The position numbers were made by a program, and so were the translations under genes. Shown piece by piece: positions 1 through 8,770 of a stretch of DNA of 64,000 nucleotides. The notes beneath the pieces are model-generated. The model was not told the origin of the DNA. It made no database searches and was given only the letters and a program-made list of their open reading frames with translations. Origin of the DNA: Pontibacillus marinus BH030004 = DSM 16465 (GTDB taxonomy: Bacteria; Bacillota; Bacilli; Bacillales; BH030062); contig NZ_KE384331.1 in NCBI RefSeq assembly GCF_000425225.1, forward strand, positions 53,336 to 117,335, written 5' to 3'. Positions within the stretch are counted from its first letter, which is position 1; every line of letters begins with the position of its first letter.

Positions 1-1303
1 TAATCTGTGCGTTTAGCACTTTGCGAAGGTCTTTACCCGTAAGCTCAACTTTATTTAGCGTGTTACCAAATGGTTGAACGGCAAAAACTTCACCAAACGT
101 GATCTCGCCTTGGTCAATTACGTCACGAATTCCGCCACCATTCATGAGCGCAAAATCAGAATCCATCGCTTCAACCATGCCATCTGCAATCAGGTTACCT
201 AATGCATTATCGCCCACTTCTCCGCGAGCTGCATAGCCGCCATCAAGTTTAACAGCTGCATTCCCGACAACTTCTTCTTTCGCTTCTTTTACTTTTTCTT
301 GATACTTGTTCAGAATCTCTGAAACTTCTTGATCAGGCTCTACATCCCCGCGAATATTATTTACGATTTCTGCTGATTTTTTCACGATATCTCCTGTCTC
401 AGGATCAATCTCTAAATCTACGTCTGCAAAAGCACGGCTGTAATCTAGTGCTTGTACAATTAGTTTGTTGTCTACAAGACCATTGTTATATACGTGGTTG
501 TGTCCAGCAAAAATCACGTCAACTGCATCGTCAGTGTTTTTCGCGATTTCAGCCGCATCACCTGTAATTGTCTCTCCATCTTGGGATGCAGGGTTGTGCG
601 CTAGAACAACGATTGCTTCTACACCTTGTTCTTGTAATTCAGGAACGTACTTGTTAATAGCTTCTGCTTCATCAGTAAATTCAACATTTTCGTTTCCTGT
701 TTTGATAATCATTTCAGGTGTTTCAGTCGTAACAACACCAATAAAACCGATTTTTTGTCCACCAACTTCTTCAATTGTATAAGGATCAATCACGAGATCT
801 TTCGTGTCCTTATACTGAACGTTTGCTGCTACAACAGGGAAGTTCATGCCATCATAGCCTTCTGTGCCATCCGGATGTTCGCCTCCATTAATCATGCGAA
901 GCATCTCTTTAACACCTTCATCAAACTCATGGTTTCCTAATGTACCTACATCAAAGCCCATTTCCTCCATGATTTCTACAGTTGGCTCATCCTGAAAGTA
1001 AGCGCTTACTAGAGGGCTACCACCAATCATGTCACCAGAGTGAATAAGAAGGGAGTTTTCATTTTCCGCTTCTCTCTGCTCCAAGTAACTTGCTAGATAA
1101 GGCATGCCTCCAACAGAATCCTTTACTCCATCTCCATTTACATCCTTGTCCGAAGATTCATAGTCAATTTTCCCATGAAGATCGTTCATGAATAAAAGCT
1201 GAACCTCCACATTTCCTTCATCAGCTGCTTGAGCTGTGAATGGCGCTAGCCCCATAACCGCTGTCATGGCACCAGCTAGCAATTTGGTATGTACCTTTCC
1301 CAT
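1..1303 (-). CDS. Secreted 5'-nucleotidase / 2',3'-cyclic phosphodiesterase, 3' end missing
   Basis: The gene runs off the left edge, so only about 434 N-terminal residues are seen. An ATG at 1303 follows a strong GGGGAG site. The first 26 residues form a signal peptide ending in AQA. A calcineurin-type metallophosphatase domain follows, with FMNDLHG, SGDMIGG, the metal-binding GNHEFD and AGHNH motifs. The start of the 5'-nucleotidase C-terminal domain then shows NGGGIRD and FGEVFAVQPFGN. The family removes phosphate from extracellular nucleotides to recover nucleosides and phosphate. The reading frame is intact throughout. Exact substrate cannot be told, and any cell-wall anchor would lie outside the window. 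Confidence 0.93.
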   Translation of the reverse strand, partial: MGKVHTKLLAGAMTAVMGLAPFTAQAADEGNVEVQLLFMNDLHGKIDYESSDKDVNGDGVKDSVGGMPYLASYLEQREAENENSLLIHSGDMIGGSPLVSAYFQDEPTVEIMEEMGFDVGTLGNHEFDEGVKEMLRMINGGEHPDGTEGYDGMNFPVVAANVQYKDTKDLVIDPYTIEEVGGQKIGFIGVVTTETPEMIIKTGNENVEFTDEAEAINKYVPELQEQGVEAIVVLAHNPASQDGETITGDAAEIAKNTDDAVDVIFAGHNHVYNNGLVDNKLIVQALDYSRAFADVDLEIDPETGDIVKKSAEIVNNIRGDVEPDQEVSEILNKYQEKVKEAKEEVVGNAAVKLDGGYAARGEVGDNALGNLIADGMVEAMDSDFALMNGGGIRDVIDQGEITFGEVFAVQPFGNTLNKVELTGKDLRKVLNAQI

Positions 1304-1471
1304 ATTTTTCTCCCCTTTCAAAAAGTTTCATCTCTATTATCCTATCATTTTTTGACATAGAAAATAGGATTTTTATCATATTTTACATATTTTTAGCATT
1401 TTTCTTACTTTTTTAACAAAACGATTACGTTTATTTACACTAAGTCTCTAAAATACCCGTGTGTAGGGATA

Positions 1472-1500
1472 TTGACAATAATCCATGTTAGCGGTATATT
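1472..1500 (+). promoter_or_regulatory. Promoter of the tRNA-Val gene
   Basis: A perfect -35 TTGACA (1472-1477) and -10 TATATT (1495-1500) are separated by 17 bp and lie 30 bp before the tRNA. This is a sigma-A type promoter of the strength expected for a stable RNA gene. Confidence 0.8.
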
Positions 1501-1529
1501 AAGAATTGTCTTCAAATACAAATACATAC

Positions 1530-1602
1530 GATTCCGTAGCTCAGTTGGGAGAGCGCATGCTTGACAGGCATGAGGTCGTTGGTTCGAGCCCAATCGGAAT
1601 CA
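1530..1602 (+). tRNA. tRNA-Val (anticodon GAC)
   Basis: A full cloverleaf folds by eye. The acceptor stem GATTCCG pairs with CGGAATC. The D arm is GCTC/GAGC, and the anticodon stem CATGC/GCATG closes the loop TTGACAG with anticodon GAC. The T arm holds TTCGAGC. The CCA end is not encoded. It has its own promoter and terminator, so it appears to be a single-gene unit. Confidence 0.93.
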
Positions 1603-1609
1603 TATTCCC

Positions 1610-1647
1610 AAAAGCCGTGTTGGAACTTTTCCAATGCGGCTTTTATT
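1610..1647 (+). terminator. Terminator of tRNA-Val
   Basis: AAAAGCCG pairs with CGGCTTTT around an inner TTGG/CCAA stem, followed by a T-rich tail. It lies 8 bp after the tRNA. Confidence 0.8.
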
Positions 1648-1661
1648 TGCATAAAATAGAA

Positions 1662-1691
1662 AAAAGCGAAGCCCCAGTGGACTTCGCTTTT
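1662..1691 (-). terminator. Terminator of the phospholipase-D-like gene
   Basis: An AAAGCGAAG/CTTCGCTTT stem lies just past the stop codon of the minus-strand gene and is followed on that strand by a T-rich run. Confidence 0.75.
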
Positions 1692-1697
1692 CTATCA

Positions 1698-3647
1698 TTA
1701 TTGAGCCGGCACTAAACCGCCAGCCGCTTCATAGCGAGCATAAAACTCTTGTAAAAATTGATTCGTCACATCGTCGTTATGAATAAATAACATGTTCTCA
1801 TCATTAATCTCGTTCCCATTCGTGCTCCAGTTTGTAGAGCCTACGATTGCTGTTGGGTCACTGCTTGCGTGCCCAGCATCAATGAGCATGGTTTTGGCGT
1901 GCATTTTTCGATCTTCATTGTCTTCATAAACTGGTGCTACGTTATTCCATCTGATGTTCGGGTTATTGGTAGATTCCTGTGATGCGGTGCGTCCTGTCAT
2001 TTCGATTGAAGCTGACCACCACTGATTCCAGAAGCTCTCATCATATACACCTTTCACTTCAAAACCTGTGCGAGAACCTTCTAAATCATTATAAGACCCT
2101 TCCCATTTATACTTCAGCTCATTAACTAGCGTTTGATCACTCCATGCAAAAATCGTGAAGTAGCTGCTGTAATCCGCTTCATTTTTAACGTAAGATGCCA
2201 TATGGCCTACTGCGTCATCTCCAGCTGAGAAATACACATCTACTGGAGTACCACCTACATCTACTGTATGAATCGTATTATCTGTTTTTCTACCATGATA
2301 GTTAGAAACAGCTGGGTCAGGTGTTAAGCCTGCACTCCCCCACATTTCATCAAATTCTGTTTTGAAAACATCTGATAGAGCCGTAGAGTTAAGCTCAACA
2401 ACGTGTTGCGTGTTTCCACCTAATACATCATTTTGCATATTCGTTTCAGATCCATAAAGTCCTGTAACCGTGAAGTTCCAACTACCCGTAAACACCCACT
2501 TTCCATCCACGACTGCAAATTTATTATGCATTTGGTTGCCAGGAGAATAGTAGCTTCCATCATCCTTCTGTTCAGCATCCGCTAAACGATAGCCGGACTG
2601 CGTATCATTCCCTACTCCAACGGTTACCTGCTCCATACCTGTTACAGATGAAGGTAAGCCGTATTGTTCGCGTAAGGTTTGATCTTCTACGGCAAACATA
2701 ATAGAGTCAGAGAAAACATGAACATCATCACTTGTTCCAATTGTGCCATCTTCTCCTCTAACTAACTGTTCAATATAAAGACGCATTTTTCGATAACGTT
2801 CGGTGTAGTGAGGATCGCTTCCATCCTTTGCATCCGCTATGATACGAACATCTACACCCTGAGCTGCTTTTGCAACAAGTGCATCAATGATATTCGGAAG
2901 GTTGATTTCGTATGTTGCCATGTCGATTGATTCTGTTGCATTGTTAATTCGTTTGATCAGTCTATCCTCTAAATTCACATTATAGTTCGCTTCATTTCCT
3001 GAAGTCGCATATTGATCATAAGCACATTTATTAAAATATACATTTATACTTCCTGCTGTGTTGGATACGTTATTGAGTTGCTCTTCTGTTGTTTGGCAAC
3101 CTTTTTCTGCCGCATTTGGCGTACCGTATCCTTCTGCGTATGTAGCAGTTGAGGTGAACCAATTACTCGAGTTCGTTCCACTTACCGTTGTGTCTTGGCG
3201 TGCCATTGTTGCCTTTGTATCGTTATCCCCTGCATACCAAGCATCAACGCTGTCGATCACATTTTGACTATCATCTCGTAATTCAAGTATTTCTCCGGAG
3301 TTACTTAGGGAGCCTGTATAGATAAGATTTGCAGTAGCCTCAGATACCGTTGTGTCATCTGTGCGTTCAAGAAGGTAATACCCACCTGCTGGAATCGTGC
3401 CAGAAAGTTGAATATCAGGTGAACCATCTGCTGCACTTAACGTCCAGCCATCAAGTGAAATCGTTGAACCTGTGTTGTTATAAAGCTCTATCCATTCATC
3501 ATTGTAGCTTGATGTTGTACCCATCCATGCAACCTCACTTACGACAACATCATTTGTTGTTGCTGCATGAGAATTTTGTGGTGTCGGAAACATCGTCGTT
3601 AAAAGACTAAAAATCACCATAAGTCCGAGCCATTTTCTGTTTTTCAT
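1698..3647 (-). CDS. Secreted lamin-tail domain / phospholipase D-like protein
   Basis: The 649-residue protein has a signal peptide (1-28, cleavage after AHA). A lamin-tail domain follows at about 32-150, with the typical NDEWIELYNNTG and LDGWTL motifs. Two phospholipase-D half sites come next: H374-x-K376-x4-D381 and H583-x-K585-x4-D590, each followed by a GS-x-NW motif. Both HKD sites are complete, so an active secreted phosphodiesterase (nuclease or phospholipase) is likely. The region between them is longer than in simple two-domain enzymes. The lamin-tail domain is thought to mediate binding in secreted bacterial nucleases; its role here is inferred. It is transcribed alone, with its own terminator. 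Confidence 0.9.
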   Translation of the reverse strand: MKNRKWLGLMVIFSLLTTMFPTPQNSHAATTNDVVVSEVAWMGTTSSYNDEWIELYNNTGSTISLDGWTLSAADGSPDIQLSGTIPAGGYYLLERTDDTTVSEATANLIYTGSLSNSGEILELRDDSQNVIDSVDAWYAGDNDTKATMARQDTTVSGTNSSNWFTSTATYAEGYGTPNAAEKGCQTTEEQLNNVSNTAGSINVYFNKCAYDQYATSGNEANYNVNLEDRLIKRINNATESIDMATYEINLPNIIDALVAKAAQGVDVRIIADAKDGSDPHYTERYRKMRLYIEQLVRGEDGTIGTSDDVHVFSDSIMFAVEDQTLREQYGLPSSVTGMEQVTVGVGNDTQSGYRLADAEQKDDGSYYSPGNQMHNKFAVVDGKWVFTGSWNFTVTGLYGSETNMQNDVLGGNTQHVVELNSTALSDVFKTEFDEMWGSAGLTPDPAVSNYHGRKTDNTIHTVDVGGTPVDVYFSAGDDAVGHMASYVKNEADYSSYFTIFAWSDQTLVNELKYKWEGSYNDLEGSRTGFEVKGVYDESFWNQWWSASIEMTGRTASQESTNNPNIRWNNVAPVYEDNEDRKMHAKTMLIDAGHASSDPTAIVGSTNWSTNGNEINDENMLFIHNDDVTNQFLQEFYARYEAAGGLVPAQ

Positions 3648-3923
3648 ACTGAATTCCCCACTCCTTTTTGAATTTTTACCTCACAATTTCTAAGGTATCA
3701 CAGGAATGGGATGAATTTTCATAATTTACGAACCATTAACACAAAAGGGTACTTAAGGCTCTTATAATGGTTTTTTAAGGAATTTTTATAGCTTTATAGA
3801 ATTACCAATATATATCTTTCTATATAGAGGAAAGTAAAAAGAAAAACATTTAACATAAAACCATGTTCCTATTTCCCGCAAAATTTCAAGATGTTTTTTC
3901 AGATAATTGCTGCTTTTTAGTTA

Positions 3924-3972
3924 TTTACGACCTAATGATGCTCTTGTATAATTTTTAATCGAAACGTTTCAC
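3924..3972 (+). promoter_or_regulatory. Promoter with LacI-type palindromic operator
   Basis: TTTACG (3924-3929) and TATAAT (3947-3952) are 17 bp apart. The 10-bp palindrome GAAACGTTTC (3961-3970) sits at about +3 to +12, where a bound repressor would block transcription. It resembles LacI/CcpA-family operators but is not a good match to the full CcpA cre consensus, so a local sugar-responsive regulator is as likely. Confidence 0.6.
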
Positions 3973-4001
3973 TAAATTCTTTTTGAAAGGAAGTGCATCA
4001 T

Positions 4002-5354
4002 TTGAAAAAAATTCTATTTTCCCTTTTAACTGTGGTCTTAGTTTTTACAGCCACCCTCCCTACTAGCACTTTTGCTAGTCCGAAACAAACAGGAAAAGAG
4101 ATTGCTTTATCGAAAGAATTGAAAGCGATTTCAGAAAAAACCTATCGTTACTTTGAAGATTTCACAAACGAAAAGACTGGACTTACTTATGATGCTGTTC
4201 GAATGAATAACGATGATTTAAATGAAAAGAAATATACTTCCCCTACCAATATCGGGATGTATATGATGAGTACGATTTCAGCTGAAGAAATGGGGATCAT
4301 TTCCCGTGATGAAGCTGTGGCAAAGATCGAAAAAACCTTAGACTCCTTAGAAGATATGAAAAAGTGGAATGGTTTATTTTACAATTGGTATTACACAAAA
4401 GATGGTTCATTGATGACGGATTGGGGACAATTCATCTCAACTGTTGATAATGGATGGCTTTCTGCAGGGTTGGTCGTTGTAGGACAAGCTTATCCTGAGC
4501 TAAATGATCAAACAAGTTCAATCGTAGACAATATGGATTACTCTACCCTTTATACACCTGAAGTTGGTCAAATGAGAGGCGGATATGACGTAGAAGCCGG
4601 CAGCTATACTGCCCACCATTATGGCGCTTTTTATACAGAACCTCGTGTGGCAAGCTATATCTCCATTGGCAAAGAAGATGTTCCTAAAGAGCATTGGTGG
4701 AAAATGTACCGTACAATGCCGGGGAGTTGGGATTGGCAAGCTCAAACTCCTGAAGGCTACACAGAAACATATGATGATGTAGAGGTATTCGAAGGACATT
4801 ATAGCTACAAAGGTAAAAAATATGTCCCTAGTTGGGGTGGAAGTATGTTTGAAGCTTTAATGCCACAACTCGTACTAAAAGAAAAAGAACTTGGGAAAGA
4901 TGCGCTTGGATTAAATAACCAACGTCATGTTGATATTCAAATTCAATATGCTGAAGAGCAAGGTTTTGAAGCTTGGGGAATGTCACCTGCTGCTACACCT
5001 GAAGGATATTCTGAATTTGCAGCCACCCCATTAGGAATGGATGGTTACAAATCTGATGGCACTGTTACTCCACACGCTACATTTTTAGCTCTGGAATACG
5101 CGCCTATGGAAGCTTTGAAAAACATCAATACGTTGAAACGTTTCGACGCTTATGATAAATACGGTTTCCTTGATTCTGTTAATGTTGAAACAGGAGAAGT
5201 AACCCAGGCATATCTTGCTTTGGATCAAGGCATGATCATGGTCTCCATCGCTAACTATTTGAAAGATGGTATCATTAGAGATTACTTCCATAATGATGAA
5301 ATTGGAGAATCACCAGAGGAATTACTAATTAAAGAGGAGTTCTCCATAAAATAA
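4002..5354 (+). CDS. Secreted glucoamylase-like (PF10091/GH144-type) glycoside hydrolase
   Basis: The chosen TTG start at 4002 lies 8 bp after AAAGGAAG; a GTG at 3993 would overlap that site. The protein (450 residues) has a signal peptide ending near TFA-S. The rest looks like an (alpha/alpha)6 barrel of the glycoamylase-like family. It has the repeated pattern SPTNIGMYM, DNGWLSAGL, an acidic tract near GGYDVEAG, PSWGGSMFEALMP, FEAWGMSPAATPEGY and a late TPHATFLALEY segment. Members act on beta-1,2-glucans or related glucans; the substrate here is inferred. It is a single gene behind an operator-like palindrome. Confidence 0.78.
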   Translation: MKKILFSLLTVVLVFTATLPTSTFASPKQTGKEIALSKELKAISEKTYRYFEDFTNEKTGLTYDAVRMNNDDLNEKKYTSPTNIGMYMMSTISAEEMGIISRDEAVAKIEKTLDSLEDMKKWNGLFYNWYYTKDGSLMTDWGQFISTVDNGWLSAGLVVVGQAYPELNDQTSSIVDNMDYSTLYTPEVGQMRGGYDVEAGSYTAHHYGAFYTEPRVASYISIGKEDVPKEHWWKMYRTMPGSWDWQAQTPEGYTETYDDVEVFEGHYSYKGKKYVPSWGGSMFEALMPQLVLKEKELGKDALGLNNQRHVDIQIQYAEEQGFEAWGMSPAATPEGYSEFAATPLGMDGYKSDGTVTPHATFLALEYAPMEALKNINTLKRFDAYDKYGFLDSVNVETGEVTQAYLALDQGMIMVSIANYLKDGIIRDYFHNDEIGESPEELLIKEEFSIK

Positions 5355-5367
5355 AATGATTAAACAA

Positions 5368-5396
5368 AAAAGCTCACGCAACCGTGAGCTTTTTTG
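5368..5396. terminator. Bidirectional terminator between convergent glycosidase genes
   Basis: AGCTCACG/CGTGAGCT with a CAAC loop and A-runs/T-runs on both sides serves both flanking genes. Confidence 0.85.
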
Positions 5397-5405
5397 TTAT
5401 AAAGA

Positions 5406-6815
5406 TTATCTCTCTTCTAAAGCCTTCCATTCCGCAAAGCTATGATACGTAATCCCATTAAATCCGGTCGCTTTTTGATAGAAGCTTCTTACCTTGGAAA
5501 GCTCTTGTTCCATTTCAAGATATGTCTTGTTATCAAAACTTACATAATCTAAATAGTGAGGCTTCAACTCGACCCCGATTTCAACTTTTGGAGAGTTCGC
5601 ATAAAGAACTTCATTTTCTGATAGAGATGTGATGCTATTGGATCCAAGTGCTGTATTACGATAGGCCATGACTGTCACGTAATCGTTTCGATCAATCATT
5701 TCTTTATAGAATCCAGGATAATATGGCTCTACACTTTTTCCATCTGTCCAGAAAGGTAAATCTGATCCAACCATAAACCCGTTTTGCTTAGCATAACTGA
5801 TATATTCTTGAGATGTATTCGACCATTGCTGTATCGTGCCTGCACGGTCTGTATCCCACTCGTCTAGTACGTGAGGTTCGATATCGAAATGAATTCCAAT
5901 AAACTTCGCGTTTTCCTGAGAAACACTAGCATTGTATTCCATCACTAAGTCCATACGATGTTTTCCTATAGAGAGGTTAGATTCAAGCGCCCATTTTGGT
6001 GCTCCCATTAATGCATGAACCTTAATACCTTGTTCCGTTAATTTTGAAATAAAGTATGGATAGCTATCTTCAACTAGCGGATTATAATGCAGATACACAT
6101 TATCTACATGGTGCTTTGTTAAGAAATTAATAGTTTCATCAGGCGTATCTCGAACCGCACTGCTATCCCATAACCATACATTTTTGTTCGTATTGTATTC
6201 ATTTAAACCATTTCTTATAGCCTGAGCATAACTTGTAAATTTCTCTGTTTTCGCAGTTTTTGAAAGCGAGGATAAGGACGTAAGGTCTCCTCCATTAAAA
6301 AATTGCGCAGCTTGATCATCCGTATAAACAATGGACACACCAGACTGAATCGTTGTTTCTGAACTAATCGTTGCTTGAAAGCCATTCATTTCTAAGTGTT
6401 TCTGAATCATACTGTTTAGAGTAGGATTGTTCCCTTTAATTGTGGTACTTGCTGTTGTTCCTTCTACACCTAAAACAGATACATTCGTCGATATATCTCG
6501 GCTTACTTCAGAAGATGACTCAATCGTTGTCGCTGTCTCGGTTACATCCGTTACTCGATAATGATTATACGCCTCTCCTGCCGCTGATTCTGCAATGAAA
6601 GAAGAGACAGGAAGGTAATCTCCTTCTTCTTTTCCATCAATAAATACGTTCGATTGGTTATCTACATATGTAAACTCCCAACAACTTTCACAAACCACTT
6701 CATCCTGAGATGATACTGCACTCTCGCCAAATACAACTTCGTTTACCATTGCCCCAAATAATCCAAATCCTAATAACAACATAAATAAAGACCGCAATGT
6801 AACTTTAATTTTCAA
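5406..6815 (-). CDS. Secreted protein with TIM-barrel glycosidase-like C-terminal half
   Basis: A TTG start lies about 10 bp after GAAGGG. Residues 1-30 form a signal peptide. Residues 31-220 are Ser/Thr-rich without a recognised domain. Residues 220-469 show the rhythm of a TIM barrel: NVWLWDSS, VDNVYLHYNP, GIKVHALMGAPKW, FIGIHFDIEPH, GFMVGSDLPFW, DYVTVMAYRN, VEIGVELK and GITYHSFAEW. The DIEPH segment resembles the catalytic strand of GH18-like folds, but the DxxDxDxE signature is incomplete. An extracellular glycan-active role is inferred from fold and export. It faces the glucoamylase-like gene across a shared terminator. Confidence 0.7.
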   Translation of the reverse strand: MKIKVTLRSLFMLLLGFGLFGAMVNEVVFGESAVSSQDEVVCESCWEFTYVDNQSNVFIDGKEEGDYLPVSSFIAESAAGEAYNHYRVTDVTETATTIESSSEVSRDISTNVSVLGVEGTTASTTIKGNNPTLNSMIQKHLEMNGFQATISSETTIQSGVSIVYTDDQAAQFFNGGDLTSLSSLSKTAKTEKFTSYAQAIRNGLNEYNTNKNVWLWDSSAVRDTPDETINFLTKHHVDNVYLHYNPLVEDSYPYFISKLTEQGIKVHALMGAPKWALESNLSIGKHRMDLVMEYNASVSQENAKFIGIHFDIEPHVLDEWDTDRAGTIQQWSNTSQEYISYAKQNGFMVGSDLPFWTDGKSVEPYYPGFYKEMIDRNDYVTVMAYRNTALGSNSITSLSENEVLYANSPKVEIGVELKPHYLDYVSFDNKTYLEMEQELSKVRSFYQKATGFNGITYHSFAEWKALEER

Positions 6816-6972
6816 ATTGTATGTTCCCTTCTACTGAGCTATTTGTGATCACACTCTATTTATCGAAAGGGAACGAAGGAATATAAATACATTTTATAAT
6901 AATAACCATAAATACCTATACACCTATATAGGACGATAATTACTTTAGGATTAGTCTCTCACCTATTATTAC

Positions 6973-7023
6973 AAAAAAGTAGTTCAATTCGGGGAGGGTG
7001 TTGAACTCCCAAATTGAACTACT
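6973..7023 (-). terminator. Terminator of the symporter gene
   Basis: The inverted repeat AGTAGTTCAATT/AATTGAACTACT ends in a six-T run on the minus strand, 5 bp after the symporter stop. Nearly the same hairpin recurs at 15511-15558. Confidence 0.8.
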
Positions 7024-7027
7024 CAAC

Positions 7028-8221
7028 TTATGCAGACTGTTTCTCATCCATATCTACTTCACTTACGTTTTTCCCCATTAACTTATCCACAATAATGGAA
7101 ATCGCCCCATCACCAGTTACATTTGTTGCTGTTCCGAAGCTATCTTGTGCTAGATAAAGAGCAATCATTAAGGAAAGCATTGCTTCATTAAATCCTAGCA
7201 TAGATTGAAGGAGTCCAAGAGCTGCCATTACCGCGCCTCCTGGCACACCCGGCGCAGCAATCATTGTTAGGCCCAGTGCTAAAATAAATGGAAAGATGTT
7301 AGCGAATGATAGATCCATTCCATTAAGCGTCATAACCGCCATCGCTGCACTTACAATTGTAATTGTACTGCCGGATAGATGGATGTTTGCACAAAGCGGC
7401 ACAACGAATTCTGCTATTTTGTCTCCAACCTTATTCTTCTTCGTTTGCTTCAGTGTTACAGGGATGGTCGATGCTGATGATTGTGTTCCAAGTGCTGTGA
7501 AGTAAGCCGGAACCATGTTACGTAACGATTGGATCATATTCTTACCAGAAAGTGCTGAAGCTGTCGTATATTGAAGCAACAACATGACAAGATGGATAAC
7601 GATAATCATGGCAAAAACTTTAATAAATGTGGACATGATTGTTGCAACCTGACCACCATGCGTCATATTCGCAAAAATACCAAAGATGTGTACAGGTAAA
7701 AGTGGAATAATAACTACTTGGATGACCTTTTCAATAATTCGACGGAAGTCTTCAAATGCTTTTTGTAGTGCGTTTCCTTGAATAGAAGCAAGTCCAAGTC
7801 CCAAAATGAAAGCCAAAATTAATGCTGTCATAACACTCATGACAGGAGGCATGTCTACCTTGAAAAAGCCCTCTAGCAGGAACTCTTCTGGATTTTCGAA
7901 ACTTTCACCATTACCACTTGCTCCTAGCATTTTAGGTAAGATCATGCTGCCCGCAAAAAATGCTAATAAACCTGCTATAATCGTAGATCCATATGCTACT
8001 GAGGCTGTTAGACTTACGAGTTTGCCAGCCCCTTTACCTAATTCACCGATTCCTGGCGCAATGAACCCAAGAATGATCAGTGGAATCACAAAGTTTAAAA
8101 AGTTACCGAATAATACATTTAATGTTGCAAACAACTCTATCCACCATTGAGGAAGAAAAAGTCCACTCACAATGCCTAGTCCGATGCCTATTAATAAACG
8201 CGGTAATAATCCTATTTTCAT
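7028..8221 (-). CDS. Dicarboxylate/amino acid:cation symporter (DAACS family)
   Basis: A 397-residue sodium- or proton-coupled symporter of the PF00375 family. About eight membrane helices and two re-entrant loops are visible. The conserved serine-rich segment TQSSASTIPVTL is present, as are the late helix with the family's PGGAVMAALG pattern and the GDGAISIIVDKLMG signature. The ATG follows GGGGAGGAC. It is expected to import C4-dicarboxylates or glutamate/aspartate. The substrate cannot be settled from sequence. It is monocistronic and has its own terminator. Confidence 0.9.
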   Translation of the reverse strand: MKIGLLPRLLIGIGLGIVSGLFLPQWWIELFATLNVLFGNFLNFVIPLIILGFIAPGIGELGKGAGKLVSLTASVAYGSTIIAGLLAFFAGSMILPKMLGASGNGESFENPEEFLLEGFFKVDMPPVMSVMTALILAFILGLGLASIQGNALQKAFEDFRRIIEKVIQVVIIPLLPVHIFGIFANMTHGGQVATIMSTFIKVFAMIIVIHLVMLLLQYTTASALSGKNMIQSLRNMVPAYFTALGTQSSASTIPVTLKQTKKNKVGDKIAEFVVPLCANIHLSGSTITIVSAAMAVMTLNGMDLSFANIFPFILALGLTMIAAPGVPGGAVMAALGLLQSMLGFNEAMLSLMIALYLAQDSFGTATNVTGDGAISIIVDKLMGKNVSEVDMDEKQSA

Positions 8222-8390
8222 GTTTTTGTCCTCCCCAGATGAACAACTGTTCTTTATTGATGGATACAGTATAGCTCGTGAAGAAGGATTTGTGAAGGTT
8301 CTGAGCGTTATTCGGAATTTTCTATCTTTATAGCGTTTTCAATTGTAGGGGGATCTCCATTGCTTGGGTGGGACTCCCCAAGTTGGTATT

Positions 8391-8705
8391 CTTCCTCACT
8401 TATTTACTGAACTTCTTCACTTATTCGGTTCCTTTCCTCACTTATTTGCCTAACTTCTTCACTTATCTGCTTTCCTTCCTCACTCTTTTGCTTGGCTTCT
8501 TCACTTATTCAGTCCCCTTCCTCACTTATTTGCCCAGCTTCTTCACTTATTCAGTTCCCTTCCTCACTTATTTGCCCAGCTTCTTCACTTATTCAGTACC
8601 CTTCCTCACTTATTTGCCCAGCTTCTTCACTTATTCAGTGCCCTTCCTCACTTATTTGCCCAGCTTCTTCACTTATTCGGTTCCCTTCCTCACTAATTCC
8701 AGCCT
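8391..8705. repeat. Array of 15 tandem 21-bp repeats (alternating A/B units)
   Basis: Fifteen 21-bp units run without spacers. Units of type A begin CTTCCTCACTTATTTG and type B CTTCTTCACTTATTCAG. From 8496 they alternate strictly, giving a 42-bp higher-order period; the first five and the last unit are diverged. The plus strand is open in two frames, but neither frame has a ribosome binding site. The minus strand is stopped in all frames. The array lies between the symporter start and the end of the TRAP operon. Confidence 0.93.
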
Positions 8706-8724
8706 CTCCCCATACAAAAGCCCA

Positions 8725-8757
8725 TAAAAAAGAAGCCTCCCAAAAAAGGAGACTCCC
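8725..8757 (-). terminator. Terminator of the TRAP operon
   Basis: On the minus strand AGTCTCC pairs with GGAGGCT around a T-rich loop and is followed by six Ts. The 7-bp stem with one wobble is modest. Confidence 0.55.
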
Positions 8758-8770
8758 ACTAAATCAATAT

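Noticed and set aside
3961..3974. Classical CcpA cre site at the glucoamylase-like gene
   Set aside because: Only the central palindrome fits; the outer bases do not match the cre consensus, so it was listed as a LacI-type operator.
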